Shown here in pieces: positions 1 to 7,225 of a DNA stretch of 40,440 nt. How positions within the stretch are numbered: position 1 is the first letter of the stretch; each line of letters starts with the position of its first letter. The notes beneath the pieces were generated by a model. The model saw nothing but the letters and a program-made list of their open reading frames with translations, did not search any database and had not been told where the DNA came from. Origin of the DNA: Anaerolineales bacterium. GTDB taxonomy: Bacteria; Chloroflexota; Anaerolineae; Anaerolineales; Villigracilaceae. A program made the translations under genes and the position numbers. The stretch covers positions 1 to 40,440 of the forward strand of contig JANWWK010000065.1 in NCBI GenBank assembly GCA_025056175.1. The letters are read 5' to 3'.

Positions 1-101
1 CCTCGTGCGCACTTTTGGCCTTTCTCCTGAAAGGGTCAAACGCTTTTTTGGCACAGAGTGGTATTACAGGGCATTTGAAGCCGGAGCAGCAGGGTGAGCG
101 G

Positions 102-110
102 TGATACAAT
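102..110 (+). promoter_or_regulatory. Extended -10 promoter of rsmI, probably leaderless
   Basis: TGATACAAT is an extended -10 element (TG, one base, then TACAAT at 105-110). The rsmI ATG begins at 117, seven bases after the box, about where transcription would start. There is no Shine-Dalgarno sequence between the box and the ATG. I infer a leaderless transcript. No good -35 hexamer is visible. Confidence 0.6.
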
Positions 111-116
111 CAGCAC

Positions 117-944
117 ATGGGCACGCTCTACCTCGTCGCCACGCCAATCGGCAACCTGGAAGACCTGTCGCCACGCGCTCTGCGCCTGTTGCGCCAGGCA
201 CGCCTGATTGCCGCCGAGGATACCCGCCACACCCGCGCCTTGCTGACGCATTTCGACATCCATACCCCACTCACCAGCTACTTCGAGCATAACAAACTCA
301 GCAAACTCGACCGAATTCTGGACGAACTGTCTCAGGGGGATGTGGTGCTGGTTTCGGATGCCGGCATGCCGGGCATTAACGACCCCGGTTATGAACTGGT
401 AAAAGCGGCGTTGGAAGCCGGCCACGCCGTCAGCCCGGTTCCGGGGCCCTCAGCACCCATTGCGGCGCTGGCAGCCTCTGGCCTGCCAACGGATAAATTC
501 CTGTATCTGGGTTACTTGCCGCGAAAGCCGGGGGAAAGGCAGGAAGCCATCACACAAGTTGCCCATTTGCCCTACACGCTGTTGTTCCTGGAAACGCCGC
601 ACCGCCTGGTGGAGTCGCTCAAGGACCTGGAAACGCTCCTGGGTGACCGGCCTATGTGTGCTGCACGGGAGATTTCCAAACTGCACGAGCAGTTCGTGCG
701 TGGACGAATCAGCCAGGTGCGCGCTCATTTTACGGAAACAGAACCCCGAGGGGAGTTTGTGCTGGTTATCGGCGGTTCATCGTCGGACAGCGAGAACGTT
801 TGGGCGCGGGAAACGCTCCTCGCTACCATTCAAAACGAAAAAAAGGCCGGTAAGAAAGCCCGCGAAATTGCTACCACGCTTGCTGCGCGCTCCGGCTGGT
901 CGAAACGGGAGATTTATGCCCTTACTCTGGAGGCCATCGAATGA
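117..944 (+). CDS. rsmI: 16S rRNA (cytidine-1402-2'-O)-methyltransferase RsmI
   Basis: RsmI methylates the ribose of C1402 in the decoding centre of 16S rRNA, using S-adenosylmethionine. The 275-residue protein has the usual length and starts with the family hallmark LYLVATPIGNLED. AAEDTRHT follows at about residue 33, VSDAGMPGINDPG at about 79 and the glycine-rich VPGPSA at about 107. These are typical of the tetrapyrrole-methylase fold of RsmI. The last residues overlap the start of the following acetyltransferase gene in an ATGA arrangement, so the two are probably translationally coupled. The start is supported by the -10 box just upstream; an internal alternative would remove the conserved N-terminus. 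The identification is secure. Confidence 0.95.
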   Translation: MGTLYLVATPIGNLEDLSPRALRLLRQARLIAAEDTRHTRALLTHFDIHTPLTSYFEHNKLSKLDRILDELSQGDVVLVSDAGMPGINDPGYELVKAALEAGHAVSPVPGPSAPIAALAASGLPTDKFLYLGYLPRKPGERQEAITQVAHLPYTLLFLETPHRLVESLKDLETLLGDRPMCAAREISKLHEQFVRGRISQVRAHFTETEPRGEFVLVIGGSSSDSENVWARETLLATIQNEKKAGKKAREIATTLAARSGWSKREIYALTLEAIE

Positions 945-1381
945 AAATTCGCCGTGTTGAACCTGCAGATTGGGACGAATGGTTGCGGATGCGTTGCGCA
1001 CTGTGGGACGAAGCCACGCCCGAAGAACACGAAGATGAAATGCGTCAAATGCTTTCTGACCCCCTCGCTCCTGTGTTTGTGGCCGTGCGTCCCGGCGGAG
1101 GTCTGGCCGGTTTCCTGGAGGGCGGCCTGCGCAAGTATGCCGAGGGTTGTGATAACAGCCCGGTGGGCTATATCGAAGGATGGTATGTGGATGCCGACGT
1201 GCGGCGTCAGGGAATTGGCGGGGCGCTGGTGCAGGCCATGGAGGCCTGGGCGCGCGAACAAGGACTGACGGAAATCGCTTCGGATACCTGGCTGGAGAAT
1301 GAAACCAGCATTGCAGCGCATCAACGGCTCGGCTACGAAGAGGTCGAACGCATAGTGTGCTTTCGTAAACGGCTCACCTGA
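941..1381 (+). CDS. GNAT family N-acetyltransferase (aminoglycoside 6'-N-acetyltransferase-like)
   Basis: A 146-residue single-domain GNAT acetyltransferase that would move an acetyl group from acetyl-CoA to an amine. The sequence opens with MKIRRVEPADWDEWLRMR and contains the acetyl-CoA pyrophosphate-binding motif VRRQGIGGALV at about residues 87-97. The order WYVDADVRRQGIG followed by EIASDTWLEN and AAHQRLGYEE resembles AAC(6')-Ib/AacA4-like acetyltransferases, but GNAT substrates cannot be read from sequence alone. I do not claim drug resistance. The ATG sits in the rsmI stop region (ATGA overlap), so expression is likely coupled to rsmI. A 100-base gap follows before the next gene. Confidence 0.85.
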   Translation: MKIRRVEPADWDEWLRMRCALWDEATPEEHEDEMRQMLSDPLAPVFVAVRPGGGLAGFLEGGLRKYAEGCDNSPVGYIEGWYVDADVRRQGIGGALVQAMEAWAREQGLTEIASDTWLENETSIAAHQRLGYEEVERIVCFRKRLT

Positions 1382-1450
1382 CGTTACTGAGCCATTCATA
1401 CAACTTTTAGTCTCTGTTAATCGTACATTCAAAAGAAAACCGCATAACGT

Positions 1451-1458
1451 TGTATAAT
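1451..1458 (+). promoter_or_regulatory. -10 promoter box of the nfeD-slipin operon
   Basis: TGTATAAT contains a perfect TATAAT at 1453-1458. It lies 25 bases before the chosen NfeD start and just upstream of a GGAGG ribosome-binding site at 1472-1476. The -35 region is poor. The AT-rich stretch 1382-1450 in front holds no gene. Confidence 0.6.
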
Positions 1459-1482
1459 GATTCTGGCACACGGAGGTTGATG

Positions 1483-2100
1483 ATGGAATTTTTGCTCGAT
1501 GCCAACGTGGCGTATGTTTTACTGGTCGTGGGCATCTTGTTCGTTTTGATGGGGTTGCTCACACCCGGCACCGGGTGGCTCGAGGTTGCGGCGTTGTTTT
1601 CTTTGCTGCTGGCCGGATATGCCATTTACAATTTGGGCATCAACCTGTGGGCGCTGGTGCCCCTGGCGCTGGCGCTCGTCCCGTTTTTGTATGCCATTCG
1701 CCTGGTTCGATGGCGGGTTGCGCTTCTCGCTGCGTCTATCCTGTTGGTGATGGGCGGTTCGATTTTGCTCTTTCCGGGTAAGGACGGCCGTCTGACCGGC
1801 GTCAACCCGTTCCTGGCGGGGTTCGTTTCCCTTACAGTAAGCGGCATTCTGTGGTTTTTTGCCGACCGTACGTTTGCAACCATGACGGCACCTCCTGCGA
1901 TGAGCGACTACCACCTGATTGGGAAAATCGGCGAGGCACGCACCGATATTCAGGAGGAAGGCTCAGTTCAGGTCAACAGCGAACTCTGGTCTGCACGCAG
2001 TACCTCCCTCATCCCGGCTGGCAGTAAGGTACGTGTAGTTGGCAAGGAGGGCCTGGTGTTGCTCGTCGAACAAACACAATCAGTTCATTCCACACAGTAA
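1483..2100 (+). CDS. NfeD-like membrane protein
   Basis: A 205-residue short-type NfeD protein. Several hydrophobic segments lie in residues 8-125 (for example VLLVVGILFVLMGLL and LWALVPLALALVPFLYAI). A soluble C-terminal domain of about 60 residues (IGKIGEARTDIQEEGSVQV onward) has the OB-fold pattern of NfeD. The serine-protease domain of long NfeD proteins is absent. NfeD proteins pair with slipin/stomatin partners in membrane microdomain organisation, and a slipin follows 17 bases downstream. The ATG at 1483 lies six bases after GGAGG; the overlapping ATG at 1480 is a less likely alternative because its spacing is only three bases. Confidence 0.88.
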   Translation: MEFLLDANVAYVLLVVGILFVLMGLLTPGTGWLEVAALFSLLLAGYAIYNLGINLWALVPLALALVPFLYAIRLVRWRVALLAASILLVMGGSILLFPGKDGRLTGVNPFLAGFVSLTVSGILWFFADRTFATMTAPPAMSDYHLIGKIGEARTDIQEEGSVQVNSELWSARSTSLIPAGSKVRVVGKEGLVLLVEQTQSVHSTQ

Positions 2101-2117
2101 AAAGGAGAAAGGTCACT

Positions 2118-3023
2118 ATGGAAGGCACTCTTCTCACAATCGTATGCGCTGCAGGTATTATCGTCTTCTTGCTGATAGTCTTTCTGGCAAATGCCATCCG
2201 CATTGTGCCAGAATACCAGCGCCTGGTCGTCTTCCGGCTGGGGAAGGTGCAGCCCAAACCCAAAGGGCCAGGGATTGTCCTGCTCATTCCGGTTTTAGAC
2301 CGTGCCATCCGCGTTGATTTGCGCGAACAGGTACGTGAAATTCCACATCAGACAGCCATCACCAAAGACAACGCCGGCATCCAGGTGGACTTCATCTGGT
2401 ATTACAAAGTGATTGACCCAACGATGTCGGTCTTGCAGGTGGGCAATTTTGAGCTGGCCGCGCAAGGCATGGCAACCACCACGCTGCGCGCCGTCATCGG
2501 CGGCATCAACCTGGATGATGTGCTTTCGCAGCGCGAACACATCAACATCACCCTGCGCACCAAACTGGATGAGGTGACCGAACGCTGGGGCGTGAAGGTG
2601 ACGAATGTGGAAATCCGCGAAATCATTCCGCCGCGTGAAATCCAGGAATCCATGAACAAGCAGATGTCTGCGGAACGTATCCGCCGCGCGGTGGTGACCG
2701 AATCCGCCGGTACGCGCGAGGCCGCCATCAACGTAGCCGAAGGTGAAAAGCAGGCCGCTATTCTCAAGGCCGAAGGCCAGAAACAGGCTGCCATCCTGCA
2801 GGCCGAAGGCGAAAAGCAGGCGCAGCTGCTCCGCGCAGAAGGCTTCGCCAGCGCCCTCGAGCGCATCTACATCGCCGCGCAAAACGTGGACCAGAAGACC
2901 ATGACCCTGCAATACTTCGAGACTCTCAAAGCAATGGGCATGAGCCCCTCCACCAAGTACATCTTCCCAATGGAATTCACCAGTTTGCTGGAGAATTTCA
3001 CCAAAGGCAACAAACAGGGCTAA
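2118..3023 (+). CDS. Slipin/stomatin (SPFH domain) membrane protein
   Basis: A 301-residue slipin of the stomatin/prohibitin/flotillin superfamily, thought to scaffold membrane microdomains and regulate partner proteins. One N-terminal membrane segment (about residues 7-27) is followed by the SPFH domain, with EYQRLVVFRLGKV at about 33, the PGIVLLIPVLD stretch, and TKDNAGIQVDFIWYYKVIDP. From about residue 205 there is a coiled region with an 11-residue AEGEKQAAIL-type repeat in three to four copies, as in many bacterial slipins. GGAGAAAGG precedes the ATG. It forms the classic pair with NfeD and is closed by a strong terminator. Confidence 0.95.
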   Translation: MEGTLLTIVCAAGIIVFLLIVFLANAIRIVPEYQRLVVFRLGKVQPKPKGPGIVLLIPVLDRAIRVDLREQVREIPHQTAITKDNAGIQVDFIWYYKVIDPTMSVLQVGNFELAAQGMATTTLRAVIGGINLDDVLSQREHINITLRTKLDEVTERWGVKVTNVEIREIIPPREIQESMNKQMSAERIRRAVVTESAGTREAAINVAEGEKQAAILKAEGQKQAAILQAEGEKQAQLLRAEGFASALERIYIAAQNVDQKTMTLQYFETLKAMGMSPSTKYIFPMEFTSLLENFTKGNKQG

Positions 3024-3039
3024 AGTCAGGTAAAATGAG

Positions 3040-3067
3040 AGCCTCCCGCCAAAACGGGAGGCTTTTT
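3040..3067 (+). terminator. Rho-independent terminator after the slipin gene
   Basis: A perfect 9-base-pair GC-rich stem (AGCCTCCCG paired with CGGGAGGCT) encloses a 6-base loop and is followed by five T residues. It lies 17 bases after the slipin stop. A TAAAAT box at 3031-3036 just before the hairpin might serve the next gene. Confidence 0.9.
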
Positions 3068-3074
3068 CTTGTCT

Positions 3075-3506
3075 ATGGAGATTTACCCTGCAAATTTGCT
3101 GGATTTGAATGCGCTGCGGCGGGTGGAGGCGGTGTGTTTTCCGCAAGATGCCTGGCCGCTGCTTGACCTGGTGGCGGTGTTGACGTTTCCGGGTGTGGTG
3201 CGGCTTAAAGCGGTGGTAGCCGGGCAGATGGTCGGTTTTATTGCCGGAGACCCACGCCCCGCAGAAGGATTCTCCTGGATTGCAACGTTGGGCGTCTTGC
3301 CAGAATATCGCGGGCGCGGCTACGGACGCGCACTGCTTGAAGCCTGCGAAGAGCGGCTGCCAACCCGTCGCATTCGCTTGAGTGTGCGTGTCAGCAACGA
3401 AGAAGCCATCCGCATGTACCGACACGCCGGTTACGTCGCGATTGACCGCTGGGGACGATACTATAACGACGGTGAAGACGCACTGGTGATGGAAAAGAGC
3501 CGTTGA
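3075..3506 (+). CDS. GNAT family acetyltransferase (RimI-like)
   Basis: A 143-residue GNAT domain protein. It has the RimI-type opening (YPANLLDLNALRRVEAVCFP), a central strand ending in WIATLGVLPEYRG, and the acetyl-CoA loop RGRGYGRALL at about residues 79-88. LSVRVSNEEAIRMYRHAGY and RYYNDGEDALVME near the end match the RimI peptide N-acetyltransferase pattern, so ribosomal or other protein N-termini are plausible substrates. I leave the symbol empty because GNAT specificities are unreliable. The ATG at 3075 is preferred to an in-frame TTG at 3069. There is no clear ribosome-binding site. It lies between a terminator and the RNase D promoter. Confidence 0.82.
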   Translation: MEIYPANLLDLNALRRVEAVCFPQDAWPLLDLVAVLTFPGVVRLKAVVAGQMVGFIAGDPRPAEGFSWIATLGVLPEYRGRGYGRALLEACEERLPTRRIRLSVRVSNEEAIRMYRHAGYVAIDRWGRYYNDGEDALVMEKSR

Positions 3507-3522
3507 ACGCGCCCGAAACAGT

Positions 3523-3528
3523 TATAAT
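3523..3528 (+). promoter_or_regulatory. -10 box of the RNase D gene, probably leaderless
   Basis: A perfect TATAAT ends eight bases before the ATG at 3536, so transcription should start at or next to the start codon. There is no ribosome-binding site in between. The box lies just after the stop of the preceding acetyltransferase gene. Confidence 0.65.
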
Positions 3529-3535
3529 CCCTCCC

Positions 3536-4669
3536 ATGAATGCCGTTTTACCTGCACCAATCTGGGTAGATACGCCCGATGCTCTCTGGCAGATGCGCGC
3601 GCATTTGCTGGCGCAACCGCGCGTGGCTGTAGATACCGAAGCCAACTCTCTGTATGCCTTCCGGGAACAGGTTTGCCTGATTCAATTCTCCATTCCCGAA
3701 GCCGACTATCTGCTCGACCCCCTGACCCTGCATGACCTGACGCCCCTGGCCGATATTTTTTCTAACGAGACGATCGAAAAGGTCTTTCACGCCGCCGAAT
3801 ATGACCTTCTGGGCTTACAACGCGATTACGGCTTCACCTTTGCCAACATTTTTGATACGATGCTGGCCGCCCGTATCTTGGGGTACAAACAACTGGGATT
3901 GGGTCATTTACTGGCTGAGAAGTTTCAGGTCGAGCTGGATAAACGCTATCAAAAAGCCGATTGGGGCGCACGCCCTCTGCCGCCCGGTCTGATTGATTAT
4001 GCCCGTCTGGATACGCATTATCTGCTGGACTTGCGCGACTGTCTGGAAGCCGAACTGCGCGCACGAGAGCGGCTGGAACTGGCACGAGAAGATTTTCAGC
4101 GTAGTTGTTATGTGACGAACGGAAGTCGGCATCTCAAAGAGCGCTGGGAACGCATCGAAGGACAACAAGACCTGACGCCGCGCGAACAAACGATTCTCAA
4201 CGAACTCTGCCTGTGTCGGGAGAAACTGGCCGAACGGCTAAACCGTCCGCTCTTCAAAGTGTTGGATGACCGCCGGTTGTTGAATCTGGCTCAAACCGCG
4301 CCCCAAAGCCTGGAGGCTCTGCGAGCCGCCGGCCTGAGTGAACGGCAAATTGACCGCTTTGGGCGCGCCCTGCTCGAGGCCATCGAACGCGGGCAGAGCG
4401 CCCCTGTGGTCAGACCCACCGAAATTGAAAAACCTGCGCCGGCCATTCTCGGACGGTTGAATAAGCTGAAAGCCTGGCGCAAGAAAAAAGCCGATGAACT
4501 GGGTGTGGAGTCCGACATCATCCTGCCGCGCGTCTATCTCATGCCGCTGGCTGAACACAATCCGCGCACAGCGGAGGCGCTTGCTGCCGTGATGAGCGAC
4601 TCTCCCTGGCGAGTGAAGCATTTCGGCGCAGAAATTCTCAAAACGCTGGGGGCAAAATCGTCAGGCTAA
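3536..4669 (+). CDS. rnd: Ribonuclease D-like 3'-5' exoribonuclease with HRDC domain
   Basis: RNase D trims the 3' ends of tRNA precursors and other small RNAs using two metal ions. All DEDD-y motifs are visible: DTEANSL (D33, E35), HAAEYDLLGL (D90), and YARLD with Y155 and D159. A helical HRDC region follows (about residues 195-290, with REKLAERLNRPLFKVLDDR), then a basic C-terminal extension with KLKAWRKKKADELGVESDI that continues as a second HRDC-like repeat. The 377-residue length fits the family. The ATG at 3536 is chosen because a TATAAT box ends eight bases upstream; an in-frame TTG at 3503 lies inside the previous gene. A serine tRNA follows directly, a fitting neighbour but not proof of a link. 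Confidence 0.92.
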   Translation: MNAVLPAPIWVDTPDALWQMRAHLLAQPRVAVDTEANSLYAFREQVCLIQFSIPEADYLLDPLTLHDLTPLADIFSNETIEKVFHAAEYDLLGLQRDYGFTFANIFDTMLAARILGYKQLGLGHLLAEKFQVELDKRYQKADWGARPLPPGLIDYARLDTHYLLDLRDCLEAELRARERLELAREDFQRSCYVTNGSRHLKERWERIEGQQDLTPREQTILNELCLCREKLAERLNRPLFKVLDDRRLLNLAQTAPQSLEALRAAGLSERQIDRFGRALLEAIERGQSAPVVRPTEIEKPAPAILGRLNKLKAWRKKKADELGVESDIILPRVYLMPLAEHNPRTAEALAAVMSDSPWRVKHFGAEILKTLGAKSSG

Positions 4670-4693
4670 TCCTTACCATTTCCCCCAAAAGGC

Positions 4694-4701
4694 TGTATAA
4701 T
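4694..4701 (+). promoter_or_regulatory. Promoter -10 box of tRNA-Ser
   Basis: TGTATAAT, with a perfect TATAAT at 4696-4701, lies 21 bases upstream of the mature 5' end of tRNA-Ser. It is outside the RNase D gene, so the tRNA is probably an independent transcription unit closed by its own terminator. Confidence 0.7.
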
Positions 4702-4722
4702 TACGCGCCGCGCCATCCACCC

Positions 4723-4814
4723 GGAGAGATGCCAGAGTGGTTGAATGGGACGGTCTCGAAAACCGTTGTGGGCCTCGTTGTCCACCGTGGGTTCGAATCC
4801 CACTCTCTCCGCCA
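4723..4814 (+). tRNA. tRNA-Ser (CGA)
   Basis: The acceptor stem GGAGAGA pairs with TCTCTCC, followed by discriminator G and an encoded CCA. The anticodon stem ACGGT/ACCGT encloses the loop CTCGAAA, giving anticodon CGA (reads UCG). A long variable arm (about 4770-4790) and the T-loop GGTTCGAATCC are as expected for serine. The 3' CCA is encoded here, unlike in the other four tRNAs of the window. Confidence 0.96.
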
Positions 4815-4819
4815 AACCA

Positions 4820-4857
4820 CACCTCCCATGTCTGTTTACATGGGAGGTGATTCTTTC
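4820..4857 (+). terminator. Terminator after tRNA-Ser
   Basis: A perfect 12-base-pair stem (4820-4831 with 4838-4849) with a 6-base loop begins six bases after the tRNA and is followed by a T-rich stretch (ATTCTTTC). It separates the tRNA from the downstream lipoprotein gene. Confidence 0.85.
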
Positions 4858-4916
4858 TGTGCAGGATATGGATGAGTTTGTTCCGTCATCCATATTTCGT
4901 CTTCAGGAGGTTTATG

Positions 4917-6005
4917 ATGCTGAGACCCTGGCGATTTCTGTGGTTGTTCTGTGTCGTTCTGTATAGCGCCTGTCAGCCTGCGCCTGTTGCGCCTGAAGCG
5001 CCCCCCCTTCCTACCCCAGTTGTGCTGACCCAGACGCTTCCCCCCTCTCCTACCGCCACCGTTCTGCCGCCTTCTCGAACCCCTTCCATCACCCCCAGCC
5101 CAACCGCCATTCCACACCCGATGAGCATTGCCGCTTTGCGCGCAGGCACTTACCCTGGCAGTGAAATCGTCATCGAGCGAGAACTGGAGCGGGGCGCAAA
5201 CTACCGCCGCTATTACGTTTACTATCTCTCCGAAGGATTGAAAATCTACGCACTGTTGACCCTTCCCGATGGTCAGATGCCTTCGGGTGGCTGGCCGGGG
5301 CTTGTCTTCAATCATGGCTACATTCCGCCGCAGGTCTATCGCACCACCGAGCGATACATCGCCTATGTTGACCGGCTGGCGCGCGCCGGGTATGTCGTCT
5401 TTCGGATTGATTATCGCGGTCATGACCGCTCAGAAGGAGAAGCAACCGGCGCCTACGGGCATCCGGGCTATCTGATAGATGTATTGAACGCTGTCTCTGC
5501 TTTACAACAACATCCGCAGGTCAACCCGGAAAAAATCGGCATGTGGGGACACTCCATGGGCGGTTATCTGACGCTGCGGGCAATGGTGGTCTCTCAACAG
5601 GTCAAAGCGGGTGTCATCTGGGCTGGCGTGGTGGCTTCCTACCCGGAAATGCTCTACAACTGGCGGCGCACGGGAGCGTTTACGCCCTCTCCAAGTTCGC
5701 GCGGCGCGGGCTGGCGCGGCACCTGGCTGGAAACCTACGGCACGCCAGAGCAAAACCCGGAATTCTGGGCTTCGATTTCGGCGAATACGTATCTGAGCGA
5801 CCTTTCCGGCCCGTTGCAGTTACATCACGGCACGGCAGATGAGGATGTGCCGGTAGCATTTTCCATCCGCCTGGCAGAGCAAGCGCGCACTGCGGGACAA
5901 ACGGTCGAGTTGTATCTGTACGAGGGCGATAACCACAACATCTCCAGGTTTTTCACCACTGCCATGAACCGCACAATTGCGTTTTTTGACCGCGTACTCA
6001 AGTAG
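4917..6005 (+). CDS. Lipoprotein alpha/beta hydrolase (prolyl oligopeptidase/dienelactone hydrolase-like)
   Basis: A 362-residue exported hydrolase. The N-terminus is a lipoprotein signal ending in LYSAC, followed by a Pro/Thr-rich spacer of about 50 residues that would hold the enzyme off the membrane. The catalytic domain has the oxyanion region FNHGY, the nucleophile elbow GHSMGG, an acid in HGTADEDVP and the histidine in EGDNHN. This set is complete and typical of S9-like peptidases and dienelactone-hydrolase-type esterases. The substrate cannot be inferred. AGGAGG lies six bases before ATG 4917; the adjacent ATG at 4914 is also possible, and an upstream in-frame TTG at 4872 is unlikely. 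No terminator was seen after the gene. Confidence 0.88.
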   Translation: MLRPWRFLWLFCVVLYSACQPAPVAPEAPPLPTPVVLTQTLPPSPTATVLPPSRTPSITPSPTAIPHPMSIAALRAGTYPGSEIVIERELERGANYRRYYVYYLSEGLKIYALLTLPDGQMPSGGWPGLVFNHGYIPPQVYRTTERYIAYVDRLARAGYVVFRIDYRGHDRSEGEATGAYGHPGYLIDVLNAVSALQQHPQVNPEKIGMWGHSMGGYLTLRAMVVSQQVKAGVIWAGVVASYPEMLYNWRRTGAFTPSPSSRGAGWRGTWLETYGTPEQNPEFWASISANTYLSDLSGPLQLHHGTADEDVPVAFSIRLAEQARTAGQTVELYLYEGDNHNISRFFTTAMNRTIAFFDRVLK

Positions 6006-6029
6006 AGCCAGGTTCTCTTGCTCTGCGTA

Positions 6030-6038
6030 TGATACAAT
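6030..6038 (+). promoter_or_regulatory. Extended -10 promoter of the GT4-glycosylphosphotransferase operon
   Basis: TGATACAAT is identical to the element upstream of rsmI. It lies 47 bases before the chosen start at 6086, giving a short leader. The -35 region is not consensus, as expected for extended -10 promoters. Confidence 0.55.
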
Positions 6039-6085
6039 CTGGGCGGGTTGCCCCGGCCACATCTGGCAAAATTCTGAATCTCCCC

Positions 6086-7225
6086 ATGACTCCCAAAATC
6101 GCGCTTGTTCACGACTGGTTCATCACTTATGCGGGCGCGGAACGGGTGGTCGAGCAGATTTTACACGTCTTTCCTGAAGCAGACCTGTTTGCCCTGCTCG
6201 ATTTTATGCCCGCGCCGGAACGAAACATCTTGCAAGGAAAACGGGTAACGACTTCCTTCCTGCAAACGTTTCCACTTCTCAATCGCAAAAATTATCGTAA
6301 CTTCCTCCCGCTCATGCCGCTTGCCATCGAACAGCTGGATTTGAGCGGCTACGATATTGTGCTGACAAATTGTCATGCCGTTTCCAAAGGCGTCATCACC
6401 AGCCCGGAACAACTGCACATCAGTTATGTTCATACTCCCATGCGTTATGCCTGGGATATGCAAAATGACTATCTGGCGGTCAGCGGCATGAAAAACCTGA
6501 AATCGGCACTGGCGCGGCTGATTCTGCACTATATGCGTCTTTGGGATACCGCTGCCGCCAACCGGCCCGACGTCCTGTACGGCAACTCGGCGTTCATCTG
6601 CCGGCGCATTGAGAAAATTTACCGGCGCAAAGCACAAGTCCTGTATCCACCGGTCAATACCGATTACTTTTCGTTTCACCCGCAAAAGGAAGATTTTTAC
6701 CTGACGGCTTCACGCCTGGTGCCTTACAAACGCATTGACCTGGTGGTGGAAGCCTTTGCCGGCCTGCCCGACCGTCAACTGGTTGTGATTGGCGATGGTC
6801 CGGAAAGGCGTAAACTGCAATCGCTCAACCTGCCAAACGTTCGCTGGCTGGGTTTCCAGCCAAACGAAGTCCTGCGCGATTACATGCAGCGCGCTCGCGC
6901 TTTTGTGTTTGCAGCAAAAGAAGATTTCGGCATCATCCCGCTTGAGGCGCAGGCTTGCGGCACGCCGGTGATTGCTTTAGGAGCGGGCGGCGCACGAGAA
7001 ACGGTCATCGGCTTGGCCGAGGAACACCCCACCGGTGTCTTTTTTGCCGAGCAAACCATCGAATCTCTGCGTGCCGCCATTCTGGATTTTGAGCAAAATC
7101 AACACCGCTTCGACCCAGCAGCATGCCGCGCCAACGCTGAACGTTTCTCCAATCAACGTTTTCGGCGGGAAATCCGGCAAATTATCGAAACCAGATGGGA
7201 GGCGTTCTGCTCGCAAAAACGATGA
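6086..7225 (+). CDS. GT4 family glycosyltransferase (GT-B fold)
   Basis: A 379-residue retaining glycosyltransferase, probably adding a hexose such as mannose in cell-surface glycan synthesis. The start KIALVHDWF is the family's usual first strand. The donor-binding C-terminal half contains SRLVPYKRIDLVVEAF, VVIGDGPE and the E-x7-E signature within EDFGIIPLEAQACGTPV. The latter resembles WbaZ-type mannosyltransferases, but sugar specificity is a guess. The ATG at 6086 is preferred over an upstream TTG at 6029 because homologous proteins begin near this residue. The stop overlaps the next start in an ATGA junction, so the pair is one operon. Confidence 0.9.
   Translation: MTPKIALVHDWFITYAGAERVVEQILHVFPEADLFALLDFMPAPERNILQGKRVTTSFLQTFPLLNRKNYRNFLPLMPLAIEQLDLSGYDIVLTNCHAVSKGVITSPEQLHISYVHTPMRYAWDMQNDYLAVSGMKNLKSALARLILHYMRLWDTAAANRPDVLYGNSAFICRRIEKIYRRKAQVLYPPVNTDYFSFHPQKEDFYLTASRLVPYKRIDLVVEAFAGLPDRQLVVIGDGPERRKLQSLNLPNVRWLGFQPNEVLRDYMQRARAFVFAAKEDFGIIPLEAQACGTPVIALGAGGARETVIGLAEEHPTGVFFAEQTIESLRAAILDFEQNQHRFDPAACRANAERFSNQRFRREIRQIIETRWEAFCSQKR

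Noticed and set aside
19-50. Small CCTTTC/GAAAGG hairpin followed by a T-run at the left edge.
   Set aside because: Only six base pairs with a 10-base gap before the T-run, and the upstream gene is outside the window, so a terminator cannot be supported.
2705-2850. Internal DNA repeat in the slipin gene.
   Set aside because: It is explained by the 11-residue coiled-coil repeat of the protein and is not a mobile or CRISPR-like repeat.
2295-3425. Long open frame on the minus strand across the slipin and acetyltransferase genes.
   Set aside because: It is a shadow of well-supported forward genes and its sequence has no recognisable family; such frames are common at this base composition.
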